18,393 bases of DNA. It comes from Oscillospiraceae bacterium. GTDB lineage: Bacteria; Bacillota; Clostridia; Oscillospirales; Oscillospiraceae. The notes under the pieces were generated by a model. It worked only from the letters and a program-made list of their open reading frames with translations, searched no databases and was not told the DNA's origin. Location: the NCBI GenBank assembly GCA_031261245.1, contig JAISKU010000051.1, forward strand, positions 1 through 18,393, read 5' to 3'. Below, piece by piece: positions 1-7,579 of the stretch; the first letter of the stretch is position 1; every line of letters begins with the position of its first letter. The translations under genes were made by a program, and so were the position numbers.

Positions 1-114
1 TCCCTCTTCCTCCGTCAAAGTAAAAACGTGCGCCCTGACAACCGGTCTTACGTTCGTCAGAACTACACGCTGCATCGTCCTTACATTATAACACAGATTT
101 GCGCCCGATGTAAG
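1..114 (-). promoter_or_regulatory. Promoter and 5' leader of a gene beyond the left edge
   Basis: On the minus strand a perfect TATAAT (85-90) is preceded at 18 nt by CTTACA (109-114, 4 of 6 matches to TTGACA). Transcription would start near 78 and run off the left edge. A GGAGG ribosome binding site sits at 9-13, so a start codon is expected at or just past base 1. An alternative is an ATG at 75 that stays open for 25 codons to the edge. It would be almost leaderless, with AAGGA only 2 nt upstream, so I prefer the leader reading. The promoter lies directly behind the catalase terminator, so this gene is probably a separate transcription unit. Confidence 0.5.
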
Positions 115-150
115 AAAAATTTTTCGGGGGAGATATTTTCTATCTCCCCC
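112..150 (-). terminator. Rho-independent terminator after the catalase gene
   Basis: A perfect 10-bp stem (126-135 with 141-150, GGGGGAGATA against TATCTCCCCC) with a 5-nt loop lies 25 nt downstream of the catalase stop. On the minus strand the stem is followed by GAAAAATTTTT, which supplies a T-run. It closes the leftward operon that begins near 4745. Confidence 0.8.
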
Positions 151-174
151 GCCCGTAATTTTCCGCCGTTTCCG

Positions 175-1683
175 TTACGCGCCCGTCGTCGCCTTAATCA
201 GCCCGTCGTTGTCGAGCTTCGACAGCTCCTTCACTCGATTCAGATCGAGCCCCATCGCCGCCGTGATGCGCTCGCCGTATTCAGTGTCCGCTAGCAGGCA
301 GTGTACCGCGTGCCTGTACTTGATGTTCTCCGTCACCGACGCTATATTCCGCGTGGTGTTGTCTATCAGCAGCGCGCGTTTGTCCTCCTTCAGAAGCCTG
401 TACAGCTCCCCTCCGGCGCGGAAATTGTCGTCCGTCGGATCCTCCTTCGGGTCAAAGCGGTACACCGCGCCCTCGAGGTCGAGCGGCGGCTCCGCCACCT
501 CCGGCTGCGCCGCCCACACCCCCGCGCTGTTCGGCGTGTAGGCCGGCGTCGCGCCGTAGTTGCCGTCCGTACGCATCTGTCCGTCGCGGTGATAGTCGTT
601 CACCTCGACGCGGGCGCGGTTGACGGGAATCTGGTTGTAGTTTATCCCGAGGCGATAGCGCTGCGCGTCGCCGTAGGCGAAAAGCCGCCCCTGCAAAAAC
701 TTATCCGGCGAGAAGCCTATCCCCGGCACGACGTGCGCCGGCGTGAACGCGGCCTGCTCCACCTCCGCGTAGTAGTTGTCCGGGTTCCGGTTGAGCTCAA
801 GCGTCCCGACCTCAATCAGCGGGAACTCCCCGTGCCGCCAGATTTTCGTGATGTCGAACGGATTCTCGTAGTGCTTCTTCGCCTGCTCCTCCGTCATCAC
901 CTGTATGTACATCGTCCACTGCGGGAACTCCCCGCGCTCAATCGACTCAAAAAGATCGCGCCCGTGGCTCTCGCGATCCGTGCTGCAAATCTTCTCCGCC
1001 TCCTCGTCCGTCAGGTTTTTCACGCCCTGCTTCGTGTGGAAGTGGAATTTGCACCACACGCGCTCATTCTTCTCGTTGTAGAGCGCAAAGGTGTGCTCGC
1101 CGTAAAAGTGCATGTTGCGGAACGTCGCCGGAATCCCCCTGTCGGACATAACTATCGTCGTCTGGTGGAACGTCTCCGGCAGAAGCGTCCAGAAATCCCA
1201 GTTGTTCTGCGCCGAGCGCAGCCCGGAGCGCGGATCGCGCTTCACCGCGCGGTTGAGGTCGGAGAAATTGTGCACGTCGCGGATAAAAAACGTCGGCGTG
1301 TTGTTCCCCACGAGGTCCCAGTTGCCCTCCTCGGTGTAAAACTTCACGGCCACGCCGCGAATGTCGCGCTCGGCGTCCGCCGCGCCGCGCTCACCCGCGA
1401 CAGTCGAGAACCGTATGAACAGCTCCGTCTTTTTCCCCGGCTGCAACACCTTCGCGCGCGTGTATTTCGACACGTCGCCCGTGACGGTGAGGCTGCCGTA
1501 CGCGCCCCAGCCCTTCGCGTGCATACGCCGCTCCGGGATTACCTCTCGGTTGAAATGCGCGATCTTCTCCATCATCCAGACGTCCTGCATAACCACAGGC
1601 CCGCGCGGCCCCGCGGTTATGGCGTGCTCATTGTCAGGTACAGGAGCACCCACCTCGTTAGTCAGCTTGCGTTCTTCATCCAT
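175..1683 (-). CDS. katA: Monofunctional haem catalase
   Basis: This 502-residue protein is a small-subunit haem catalase that converts hydrogen peroxide to water and oxygen in the cytoplasm. Its length is normal for clade 3 bacterial enzymes (about 480-505). The distal catalytic His55 sits in RRMHAKGWGAYG. The catalytic Asn (127 or 128) sits in DLVGNNTPTFFIRD. The proximal haem ligand Tyr337, with Arg333, sits in RLFAYGDAQRYRLG. There is no signal peptide and no C-terminal flavodoxin-like extension. The ATG is preceded by AGGGGG at 7 nt. The gene lies 35 nt behind a membrane-protein gene and is probably the last gene of the operon starting with the MFS transporter. I saw no convincing promoter of its own in the 35-nt gap, although that gap is AT-rich. 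Its presence indicates peroxide defence in an otherwise anaerobic-looking organism. Confidence 0.97.
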   Translation of the reverse strand: MDEERKLTNEVGAPVPDNEHAITAGPRGPVVMQDVWMMEKIAHFNREVIPERRMHAKGWGAYGSLTVTGDVSKYTRAKVLQPGKKTELFIRFSTVAGERGAADAERDIRGVAVKFYTEEGNWDLVGNNTPTFFIRDVHNFSDLNRAVKRDPRSGLRSAQNNWDFWTLLPETFHQTTIVMSDRGIPATFRNMHFYGEHTFALYNEKNERVWCKFHFHTKQGVKNLTDEEAEKICSTDRESHGRDLFESIERGEFPQWTMYIQVMTEEQAKKHYENPFDITKIWRHGEFPLIEVGTLELNRNPDNYYAEVEQAAFTPAHVVPGIGFSPDKFLQGRLFAYGDAQRYRLGINYNQIPVNRARVEVNDYHRDGQMRTDGNYGATPAYTPNSAGVWAAQPEVAEPPLDLEGAVYRFDPKEDPTDDNFRAGGELYRLLKEDKRALLIDNTTRNIASVTENIKYRHAVHCLLADTEYGERITAAMGLDLNRVKELSKLDNDGLIKATTGA

Positions 1684-1718
1684 TTCATGACCCCCTAAAA
1701 ATTATTTTTGAAGCGGCT

Positions 1719-2348
1719 CTAACCCGCCGTTACAAACCCCATAAGTACAAGCGCCGCGTACGCGCAGCTCTTCGGCAGCATTAGCATTCCGAGCTTCGGC
1801 GCGCGCCTCGCGAACAGCACGACCGGAATATAGCACGCGAAGCTTATCACCACAACCATCCAAACCGCGTCCGCGATGTTCCCCGCCGCGAACAGCGCCG
1901 CCACGGCCGCGCCGAGCGCGCAAAACGGCACGTTTCGTGCGATCGAGAGCGCCGTCGGCGCCCCGTCCCGCGTCCACCGATTCTGCGGCAGCAGACACAG
2001 CGCCACCCGCGCCGCCGCGAGCGCGTACACCGCCGCCGTCGCGTATCCCGGAACCGCGTCCGCCCCGTAGCGCAACAGTCCCGCGCGCCACAGCAGCACG
2101 TAAAAAACCGTCATCGTTATCGACGCCGCAAGCTTCCCGAACCCGAGCTGCTTTGTCAAATCCCGCTCCGAGAATTTCGACGCCACGCGCGGCGCGAGGT
2201 GCAGCGCGTCGCCGCAAAACAGCACGAGAGCCATCACGCCGAACAGAAACCGCTCGCTCCCCGCGCTCGACGTCGCCGTAAGCGCGACGCCGGAGCACAG
2301 AATCGTCAGCAAATACGCCGCGTCAAACAGCGGCTCCATGTATTTCAC
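1719..2348 (-). CDS. Polytopic integral membrane protein of unknown function
   Basis: I do not recognise a named family. The 209-residue product is almost entirely hydrophobic, with about six or seven membrane segments, near residues 6-27, 32-50, 71-88, 102-120, 136-155, 157-178 and 190-208. A charged stretch follows a GDALHLAPR motif (around residues 45-53), and a second loop reads LPQNRWTRDGAP. Such short conserved polar loops in a membrane bundle are typical of small transporters or sensor-like proteins, but no function should be assigned. The start is a GTG at 2348, with GAGGG about 11 nt upstream inside the end of the preceding reductase gene. An in-frame ATG three codons later (2339) is the alternative. 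Only 7 nt separate it from the reductase stop, so it is probably translationally coupled to the reductase and co-transcribed with catalase. Confidence 0.75.
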   Translation of the reverse strand: MKYMEPLFDAAYLLTILCSGVALTATSSAGSERFLFGVMALVLFCGDALHLAPRVASKFSERDLTKQLGFGKLAASITMTVFYVLLWRAGLLRYGADAVPGYATAAVYALAAARVALCLLPQNRWTRDGAPTALSIARNVPFCALGAAVAALFAAGNIADAVWMVVVISFACYIPVVLFARRAPKLGMLMLPKSCAYAALVLMGFVTAG

Positions 2349-2355
2349 GGAAAAA

Positions 2356-3483
2356 TCAGCCCTCTGTTCTCGTCACGAATTTTTTCGTCACCTCGCCGAG
2401 GCTCTCGTCGATTTTCGTCATCACGTCCGAAATCTCAATGTGCTGCGGACAGTGCTTCTCGCACTGGCGGCACTTCACGCAGTCCGCCGGCCCGGAGCCT
2501 CCGGAGAAAAGCGCGTAGGAGTACCCCGTGCTGTTCTTGTCCCGGTGCGTCAGAAAATCGTTGTAAATCTTTATGAACATGGGTATCGCGATCTTCTTCG
2601 GACAGTGCGCGGTGCAGTAATGGCAGGACGTGCACGGAATCCTCGGCGTGGCGTTGATTATCTCCACCGCCTCGGCGATAAGCGCGCGCTCGCCCTCCGT
2701 AAGCTGCTTAAAATTGTCAAACGTGTCGGCGTTGTCGTTCACCTGGTCGATGTTCTCCATACCGGACAGCACGACCTTTATCCCGTCGAGCCCTCCGACG
2801 TACCTGAACGCCCACGACGCGACGGACACGTCCGGATTCGCCTTTTTCAGCAGCGACGCGACCGTGGACTGCTCCCCCGCCAGAAGTCCGCCCTTCGTCG
2901 GCTCCATAATCGACACGGGCTTCCCGTGGCGGTGCGCCACCTCATACAGCTCGCGCGACTTCACCTCCGGATTGTCCCAGTCGAGGTAGTTTATCTGCAA
3001 CTGCACAAGCTCCGTCTCCGGGTGCTTTGTCAATACCTCGTCAAGCTCCTCCGGCGTGCCGTGGAAGGAGAACCCGATGTGCTTCGTGCGCCCCTCCTCC
3101 TTCATTTTTCGCAGATATCCCCAAGTGTCGAGCGTGTCCGCGAGCTTTATGGAGTCCCCGCCAAGCCCGTGAATAAAATAGTAATCCACGAAATCGACCT
3201 GTAGCCGCTTCAGCGAGATGTCAAACTGCTCGCGCTGCTGCTCCGGCCTCGTCATGCCGAAAATCGCGAGCTTTGTGGTTATCGAAAAGCTGTCGCGCGG
3301 GTATCTCTTGACGAGCGACTTCGACAGCGCCTCCTCGGAGCCCTCGTACACAAACGCGGTGTCAAAGTACGTGTAGCCGCGCGCCAGAAACGTGTCAACC
3401 ATCTCGTTGACGGCCTCCTCGTCAAATTTGCCGTCCTTGCGCGGTAAGCGCATGTAGCCGAAGCCGAGCTTTTTGTCCGCCAT
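2356..3483 (-). CDS. Aldo/keto reductase with C-terminal 2x[4Fe-4S] ferredoxin module
   Basis: The 375-residue protein has an N-terminal aldo/keto reductase TIM barrel (about 1-275). The catalytic tetrad is visible: Asp41 and Tyr46 in FDTAFVY, Lys71 in TTKLA, and His105 in YYFIHGL. The last 90 residues hold two ferredoxin cysteine sets, Cys284/287/290/294 and Cys335/338/341/345, each ending CP, so two [4Fe-4S] clusters are likely. This architecture is common in anaerobic Firmicutes and implies electron exchange with ferredoxin as well as, or instead of, NAD(P)H. The carbonyl substrate is unknown. I chose the ATG at 3483 because AAGGAG (3492-3497) lies 8 nt upstream. An in-frame GTG at 3492 overlaps that site and is unlikely. 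The gene follows the MFS stop by 17 nt in the same operon. Confidence 0.93.
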   Translation of the reverse strand: MADKKLGFGYMRLPRKDGKFDEEAVNEMVDTFLARGYTYFDTAFVYEGSEEALSKSLVKRYPRDSFSITTKLAIFGMTRPEQQREQFDISLKRLQVDFVDYYFIHGLGGDSIKLADTLDTWGYLRKMKEEGRTKHIGFSFHGTPEELDEVLTKHPETELVQLQINYLDWDNPEVKSRELYEVAHRHGKPVSIMEPTKGGLLAGEQSTVASLLKKANPDVSVASWAFRYVGGLDGIKVVLSGMENIDQVNDNADTFDNFKQLTEGERALIAEAVEIINATPRIPCTSCHYCTAHCPKKIAIPMFIKIYNDFLTHRDKNSTGYSYALFSGGSGPADCVKCRQCEKHCPQHIEISDVMTKIDESLGEVTKKFVTRTEG

Positions 3484-3500
3484 TTCCCTCACTCCTTATC

Positions 3501-4703
3501 TTATTTCGCGCCGTCGCCCGCCGCGCGCAGCCTGTTGCTCACGATTATGTACACAAGCGTCATCACCGTAAGCGCCGCGATTCCGACTCCGGAGAACGCC
3601 ATCGGCCGCCGCGCGCCCGAGAATCCGATGCGGTCGAGCAGCCCCGTGTAACCCGACACGAGGAACACCCCGACGCACGACACCGCCGTGTTTATCCCCG
3701 AAAACAAACCTATGTCCTCTTTGGGTATATAATACCCCACCTCGAGCAGAATTGCAAGCATATTCACCGCCGAACCGACGCCGGAGAGCGCCATACTCAG
3801 CACAATCAGAAGCATGTTGTCCGCGAAGTACATGATAATCAGCGCCGCGGCGCAGAACGCGAGCGAAATCGGCAGCATAAAGCGCTTCAGGTACTTCACC
3901 GCGAAGCCGAACACAGCTCCCGCGGCGGCGCTCGCCACCGTCGACACGGACAGCGCGAGCCCAGACGTCGCGGCGTCCCCGAGCTGCGCCTGCGTAATAA
4001 TCGCCGTCACGTTCAGCAGCAGCGGATACGTGAACAGCATCAGCACGAGCACAATCGCGAGAAACCACACGCACTTGGGCGGGAACCGCGCCCCGCGCTT
4101 TGCCGCGACCACCGCCTCCGCGGGCTTCGCCTCATCTATCGGAAGCTTCGGCAGAAGCGCCCACACCACGGCGAGCGGCACGAGCCCCAGCAGGTGCATC
4201 AAAAAGGTGTACCGCCAGCTTATCGCGCACAGCGCCCCGCCCACGACGGTGTAAATCACGGCGCTCACGTTCATCGACGCCGACGTAAGCCCCATCATTC
4301 TCGCCCGCGCGTCCCCGTCGTACAGCCTGAATACGAGCGCGTTGACGACGGGCGAGAAGAACCCGAACCCCAGCCCGAACGCGGCGCGGCAGACGAGTAT
4401 AAGCGTAAAACTGTTCAGGAAAAACGGAAGCGTCCCCGAAACCGTCATCAGCAGCGCGGAGATCGCGATCTGCGTCTTGTAGCCGAGCTTTTTCCCCGTC
4501 ACAAAGCCCGCCAGCGCCGACGAGATAACCATGAACAGATTCGGCATCGTGGCGACAAGCACCATCCCGCTCTCGGACACCTCCGGGAACGCGGACGACA
4601 TGTCCTGCAACGCCGTCATAATCGCCGTACCCGCGATAGAGAGCCACGGCAGCATAAAAAGCGCGGCGACGAGCCGTCCCCTGCCGTTTTCCATCTCACT
4701 CAT
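3501..4703 (-). CDS. Major facilitator superfamily (MFS) transporter
   Basis: The 400-residue hydrophobic protein has the length and about 12 membrane segments of an MFS permease. A motif-A-like loop between helices 2 and 3 reads AGFVTGKKLGYKT, and the central cytoplasmic loop around residues 190-210 is rich in Lys/Arg (KLPIDEAKP to AAKRGARFPPK). The substrate cannot be read from sequence. The ATG at 4703 is chosen because GGGAGAGG (4713-4720) lies 9 nt upstream. An in-frame GTG at 4707-4709 would leave only 3 nt. It is the first gene of a leftward unit, 42 nt behind a promoter -10 element, and is followed by the reductase gene. The company of a reductase and a catalase would fit export or uptake of a reactive compound, but that is inference. 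Confidence 0.92.
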   Translation of the reverse strand: MSEMENGRGRLVAALFMLPWLSIAGTAIMTALQDMSSAFPEVSESGMVLVATMPNLFMVISSALAGFVTGKKLGYKTQIAISALLMTVSGTLPFFLNSFTLILVCRAAFGLGFGFFSPVVNALVFRLYDGDARARMMGLTSASMNVSAVIYTVVGGALCAISWRYTFLMHLLGLVPLAVVWALLPKLPIDEAKPAEAVVAAKRGARFPPKCVWFLAIVLVLMLFTYPLLLNVTAIITQAQLGDAATSGLALSVSTVASAAAGAVFGFAVKYLKRFMLPISLAFCAAALIIMYFADNMLLIVLSMALSGVGSAVNMLAILLEVGYYIPKEDIGLFSGINTAVSCVGVFLVSGYTGLLDRIGFSGARRPMAFSGVGIAALTVMTLVYIIVSNRLRAAGDGAK

Positions 4704-4744
4704 TCCCACTCACCTCTCCCTGTTCAGCCTGTTATTTTGACTAC

Positions 4745-4773
4745 AATATACAGCATCCCGCGCGCGATTGCAA
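4745..4773 (-). promoter_or_regulatory. Sigma-A-type promoter of the MFS-reductase-catalase operon
   Basis: On the minus strand TTGCAA (4768-4773) and TATATT (4745-4750) are separated by exactly 17 nt. They match the -35 and -10 consensus at 4 and 5 of 6 positions. It lies between the terminator of the upstream dockerin gene and the MFS ribosome binding site, where a promoter is expected. Confidence 0.65.
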
Positions 4774-4775
4774 GC

Positions 4776-4812
4776 GCAAAAGCTCCCCGGCTTCTCACCG
4801 GGGAGCTTTTGC
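4776..4812 (-). terminator. Rho-independent terminator after the cohesin/dockerin gene
   Basis: A perfect 15-bp stem (4776-4790 with 4798-4812) with a 7-nt loop begins 5 nt after the stop codon at 4818. The GC core (CTCCCCGG) is flanked by an AAAA/TTTT base that supplies the T-run within the stem. Confidence 0.85.
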
Positions 4813-4817
4813 ATAAA

Positions 4818-6629
4818 TTACGGAAATATTCTCAGATAAATCGACTGCACCATGCGCACGTCGGCGATGTCCACCCTGCCGTCGCCGTTCACGTCGGCCT
4901 CGAGCCTCTGCAAAACGCCGAGGCTGCCAGGGCTCGCGTACTTGTCCGTGGCGTACAGGTCGTGGACAATCTGCGCGTCCACCGCCCTCGCCCCCGCCGT
5001 CGCGTCTATATCGCCGGAGTACGTCACCGCGTCATTCCCCGCGCCGACCGCGACCGAGAGCCTGTCGCGCGCCTGCTCCTCCGTGAGCCCGTCCGCGACG
5101 ATGTACACAAGCGCCCCGTACTTCTCCGACCAGTACATCGCCTCGCCGTCAAAGCTGTACACGACGCCCGCGCGCGACCCCGCAATCCTCACGGTGATCA
5201 ACTTGTACCCGTCCGGCGCCGCGCCGTAATTTCCTCCCGCGACAAACTCTATCTCGCCCGAGAGCAGATAGCGCACGCTCACGGTAATCGCGCCCATTAT
5301 CGCGTCGCCCGGTATCGTGTACACTCCCCCGACAGGTGTCAGCGCCACAGCCTCGCCGCCGTCCACCGCGTACTCCACAATCGTCTCATAGCCCGTCCTG
5401 TCAACTCCGGGAAGCCTGAACGTGACGCTCTCACCGTGTATCACGCCGCCGTTCTCGACGCCCGTCACGTCCGTCGCGCCCTCTACCCCGACAAAGCCGA
5501 ACACCCACTGCCTCACCGCCGTCGCCGTGAACGCCGCGCTGTCCGTGAACTCCGTCGCCGCAATCTGCTCCGACGTAAACTCGCCCCACAAGGGCTCCGC
5601 GAGGCGATATCCGCCCGCCGCCTCCGGTGTCGGAACCGCGAACGCCTCCGCGTAGCCGTTGCTCGTGTACAGCCCCGCCTCGCCGTATTTCGCGAACGCC
5701 GTCACAGGCGTCAGCGTCACGCCCTCGCCCGCCGCGAACGACACCGTCAAATTGTGCACGCGAATCTGCGCCGCCCCGCCGAGCGCGGCGAAGTATTCCT
5801 CTCCCACTCCCGCCTGCGCGAGCGCGATCTCCGCCGTCTCATTGCCCGTAAACCCGCTCGTTTTCACCCTGAACGTCACTGTCGCGAGCGGCGCGGCGCC
5901 CTCGAACGGTATCGCGCCGCCCGTGCGAATCACACTCAGCTCGTCTCCGTCAACGGCGTATCCGAACACCCCGCCGGCGCTCTCGACGTCCACGACCTCG
6001 AGCTTTTCCGCGTCAAAATCAAGCCTCGCGTCGAACGCGCCCCTGTTGCCGCGCCCGTCAACCGCCACGCCGACCTTGAACGTCTCTCCCGCGTTCACGT
6101 CCCGGGCCGACGGCGCGAGCGTGACCTCGTATTCCCCTCCGGGCACGCCCACCGTGACGTATCCGCCTGTCAGCGCCAGATTCGCCCCCGACGGCATCGC
6201 GCCGCCCCAAATGTCAAAATATCCGCTCTCCGCCTTTATCGCGACGGTGTTTTTTCCGTCCCGCGCCCCGCCGAGTATCCTGAACGTCAGCGTCACCGCG
6301 TACTCCGTGTCCGCCGAGAGCAACGCCGTATATCCGCTGTCGCGATACGCCGCGATGTTGTCGCCGCGCGAGCTGTTGTAAAGCGCCCCCGCGTCCACCG
6401 ACGCCAGCTCGAGCGCCGTCGCGTCGTATTCAAGCATCGTATCAAGACAGAGAAAGCTCGTCTTTGCCCCGAACGTGAGCGCCACCTCCACGGTGTCGCC
6501 GCGCTCTCCGGAGGCCGTGCCCACCGTGATGTACCCGTCAGGCTGCGCCGCCACGGCAGCCGCCACCGACAGCGAAATCAACGCCGTCGCGGCAAGAATA
6601 AGCAGAAATAATACCTTTTTCGTTCTCAT
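4818..6629 (-). CDS. Secreted cohesin-like/dockerin protein
   Basis: The 603-residue protein starts with a signal peptide (basic MRTKK, hydrophobic core about 6-28, probable cleavage after AAVAA near residue 28). Two cohesin-type beta domains follow, about 33-160 and 166-293, recognised by patterns such as LEYDATALEL, LDFDAEKLEVV and ATVTFRV. A beta-rich region of roughly 294-455 is unassigned. A conserved pre-dockerin stretch (about 458-535, with GGNYGAAPDGYKL and YSFDGEAMYWSEKYGA) precedes a C-terminal dockerin with two 12-residue calcium loops. The loop at 579-590 is canonical (DVNGDGRVDIAD). The loop at 540-551 is degenerate (DIDATAGARAVD). No catalytic domain, S-layer repeat or LPXTG anchor is visible. 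Family knowledge suggests a cell-surface or extracellular assembly part. The ATG at 6629 has GGGGAG 10 nt upstream, and upstream in-frame TTG/GTG codons would spoil the signal peptide's basic start. Confidence 0.85.
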   Translation of the reverse strand: MRTKKVLFLLILAATALISLSVAAAVAAQPDGYITVGTASGERGDTVEVALTFGAKTSFLCLDTMLEYDATALELASVDAGALYNSSRGDNIAAYRDSGYTALLSADTEYAVTLTFRILGGARDGKNTVAIKAESGYFDIWGGAMPSGANLALTGGYVTVGVPGGEYEVTLAPSARDVNAGETFKVGVAVDGRGNRGAFDARLDFDAEKLEVVDVESAGGVFGYAVDGDELSVIRTGGAIPFEGAAPLATVTFRVKTSGFTGNETAEIALAQAGVGEEYFAALGGAAQIRVHNLTVSFAAGEGVTLTPVTAFAKYGEAGLYTSNGYAEAFAVPTPEAAGGYRLAEPLWGEFTSEQIAATEFTDSAAFTATAVRQWVFGFVGVEGATDVTGVENGGVIHGESVTFRLPGVDRTGYETIVEYAVDGGEAVALTPVGGVYTIPGDAIMGAITVSVRYLLSGEIEFVAGGNYGAAPDGYKLITVRIAGSRAGVVYSFDGEAMYWSEKYGALVYIVADGLTEEQARDRLSVAVGAGNDAVTYSGDIDATAGARAVDAQIVHDLYATDKYASPGSLGVLQRLEADVNGDGRVDIADVRMVQSIYLRIFP

Positions 6630-6655
6630 AACAGTCACGCTCCCCAAAAGATTTA

Positions 6656-6707
6656 CCGCGCCTCACAAGCGACCCGCCAAATCAACGGAGCCGCTTGTAA
6701 GGCGCGG
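6656..6707 (-). promoter_or_regulatory. Long hairpin in the leader of the cohesin/dockerin gene
   Basis: Arms 6656-6671 and 6692-6707 form a 16-bp stem with a 20-nt loop. The only imperfection is a G-U wobble when transcribed leftward; on the other strand it would be a C-A mismatch, so the structure suits minus-strand RNA. It lies 27 nt upstream of the ATG at 6629 and 96 nt after the methyltransferase stop. It may be a terminator or attenuator for read-through from the metG operon, since a short CTTTT follows, or a 5' stabilising structure. The rest of 6630-6802 is AT-rich, and I could not fix a promoter there with confidence. Confidence 0.6.
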
Positions 6708-6802
6708 CATAATTTCGTTAAAAACAATACCAACGCGATGTTACGCCGAGGTTACAAAATAAGCTTTTATTTTACTTTTCCCGACTTGCTTCAACTTTTT
6801 TC

Positions 6803-7579
6803 TCACCGCTTTACGAGATCGAACATCGTCACGTGGTGAAGAATCTCAAAACTCTCCGGATACCCCGCCAGCATCTCCATATGCTCCTTCTCAAACTCCG
6901 CTATCTCCGCCTCCGACAGCACTGACGCGCCGATACCGCGGCACGCCCGGATTCGCCCGTTCCAGCTCTCCCGCGTGAACGGAATCCCGACGTCGTAGGA
7001 CACAAAATCCGCAACGGAGAACAGCGGCACGCCGTCCATGCCGTGCGCGTCGATATCGCTCCGCCTGTATCCGCCCGCCGACCACGCCGGGTTGTGCCTC
7101 AGCACAATCCTCTCCGTCTCCCCCGCAATCTCGTCCTCATACGGCAGCCACGACACCCACGTTATAAGCAGATGCCCGTCGGGCCTCAGCGCCTTGTGTA
7201 TTTTCGGCAGCACGACGCCCTTGTCAAAATAGATGAAGCACTGGCACGCCGTCACAACGTCAAAGCTCTCCGGCGGGAAGCTCATCTCCTCCGCCGTGCA
7301 GACGAGATAGCGTATATCCTTCCCCCGCGACAGACCGACGGCCTCGGCGATCTGCCCCTCTGACGCGTCAATCGCCGTGAACCGCGCGCCGAACCCGTAC
7401 ATGTTGCGCGGCAGCACGCCCGTCCCCGTCCCGAGGTCAAGCACGCTCTGCCCCGCGACACACAAACCCTTCTTCGCGATGCGCTCATAGAACTCGGCGG
7501 GGTATAAATCCCTGTATTTCGCGTAATCCTTCGACGCCTTTCCCCAGTCCACCGCGCTCCCGCCGTCAATCTCCTTCAC
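6803..7579 (-). CDS. Class I SAM-dependent methyltransferase
   Basis: The 258-residue protein has a Rossmann-type methyltransferase fold. Motif I is VLDLGTGTG (46-54), the acidic ribose-binding residue is Asp71 in AIDAS, and the post-motif region is FDVVTACQCFIYFD (106-119). It resembles the Methyltransf_11/25 group that acts on small molecules or lipids, but the substrate is unknown. Translation starts at a GTG (7577-7579) that overlaps the mtaD stop in a GTGA arrangement, with GGGGGAG 5 nt upstream, so the two are translationally coupled. Any SAM-dependent methylation yields S-adenosylhomocysteine, which the upstream MtaD-type deaminase may consume; that functional link is inferred from position and family. 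It is the last gene of the metG operon. Confidence 0.9.
   Translation of the reverse strand: MKEIDGGSAVDWGKASKDYAKYRDLYPAEFYERIAKKGLCVAGQSVLDLGTGTGVLPRNMYGFGARFTAIDASEGQIAEAVGLSRGKDIRYLVCTAEEMSFPPESFDVVTACQCFIYFDKGVVLPKIHKALRPDGHLLITWVSWLPYEDEIAGETERIVLRHNPAWSAGGYRRSDIDAHGMDGVPLFSVADFVSYDVGIPFTRESWNGRIRACRGIGASVLSEAEIAEFEKEHMEMLAGYPESFEILHHVTMFDLVKR

Noticed and set aside
1..75. A partial minus-strand coding start (ATG at 75, 25 codons open to the edge)
   Set aside because: The ATG lies only about 3 nt from the expected transcription start, and a much better ribosome binding site (GGAGG, 9-13) sits at the window edge. It is more likely leader sequence, although a leaderless gene is not excluded.
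4194..6611. An 805-codon open frame on the plus strand opposite the MFS and dockerin genes, and similar long antisense frames at 301-1698, 13708-14586 (minus) and 15034-16680 (minus)
   Set aside because: They mirror real genes with recognisable motifs. Their products are Arg/His/Val-rich low-complexity translations with no family features, as expected from high-GC DNA, and the opposite strand carries the ribosome binding sites and domains.
6756..6774. An AT-rich inverted repeat around an AAGCTT in the region before the dockerin gene
   Set aside because: The arms consist only of A and T runs, so pairing is weak and probably reflects base composition, not a terminator.
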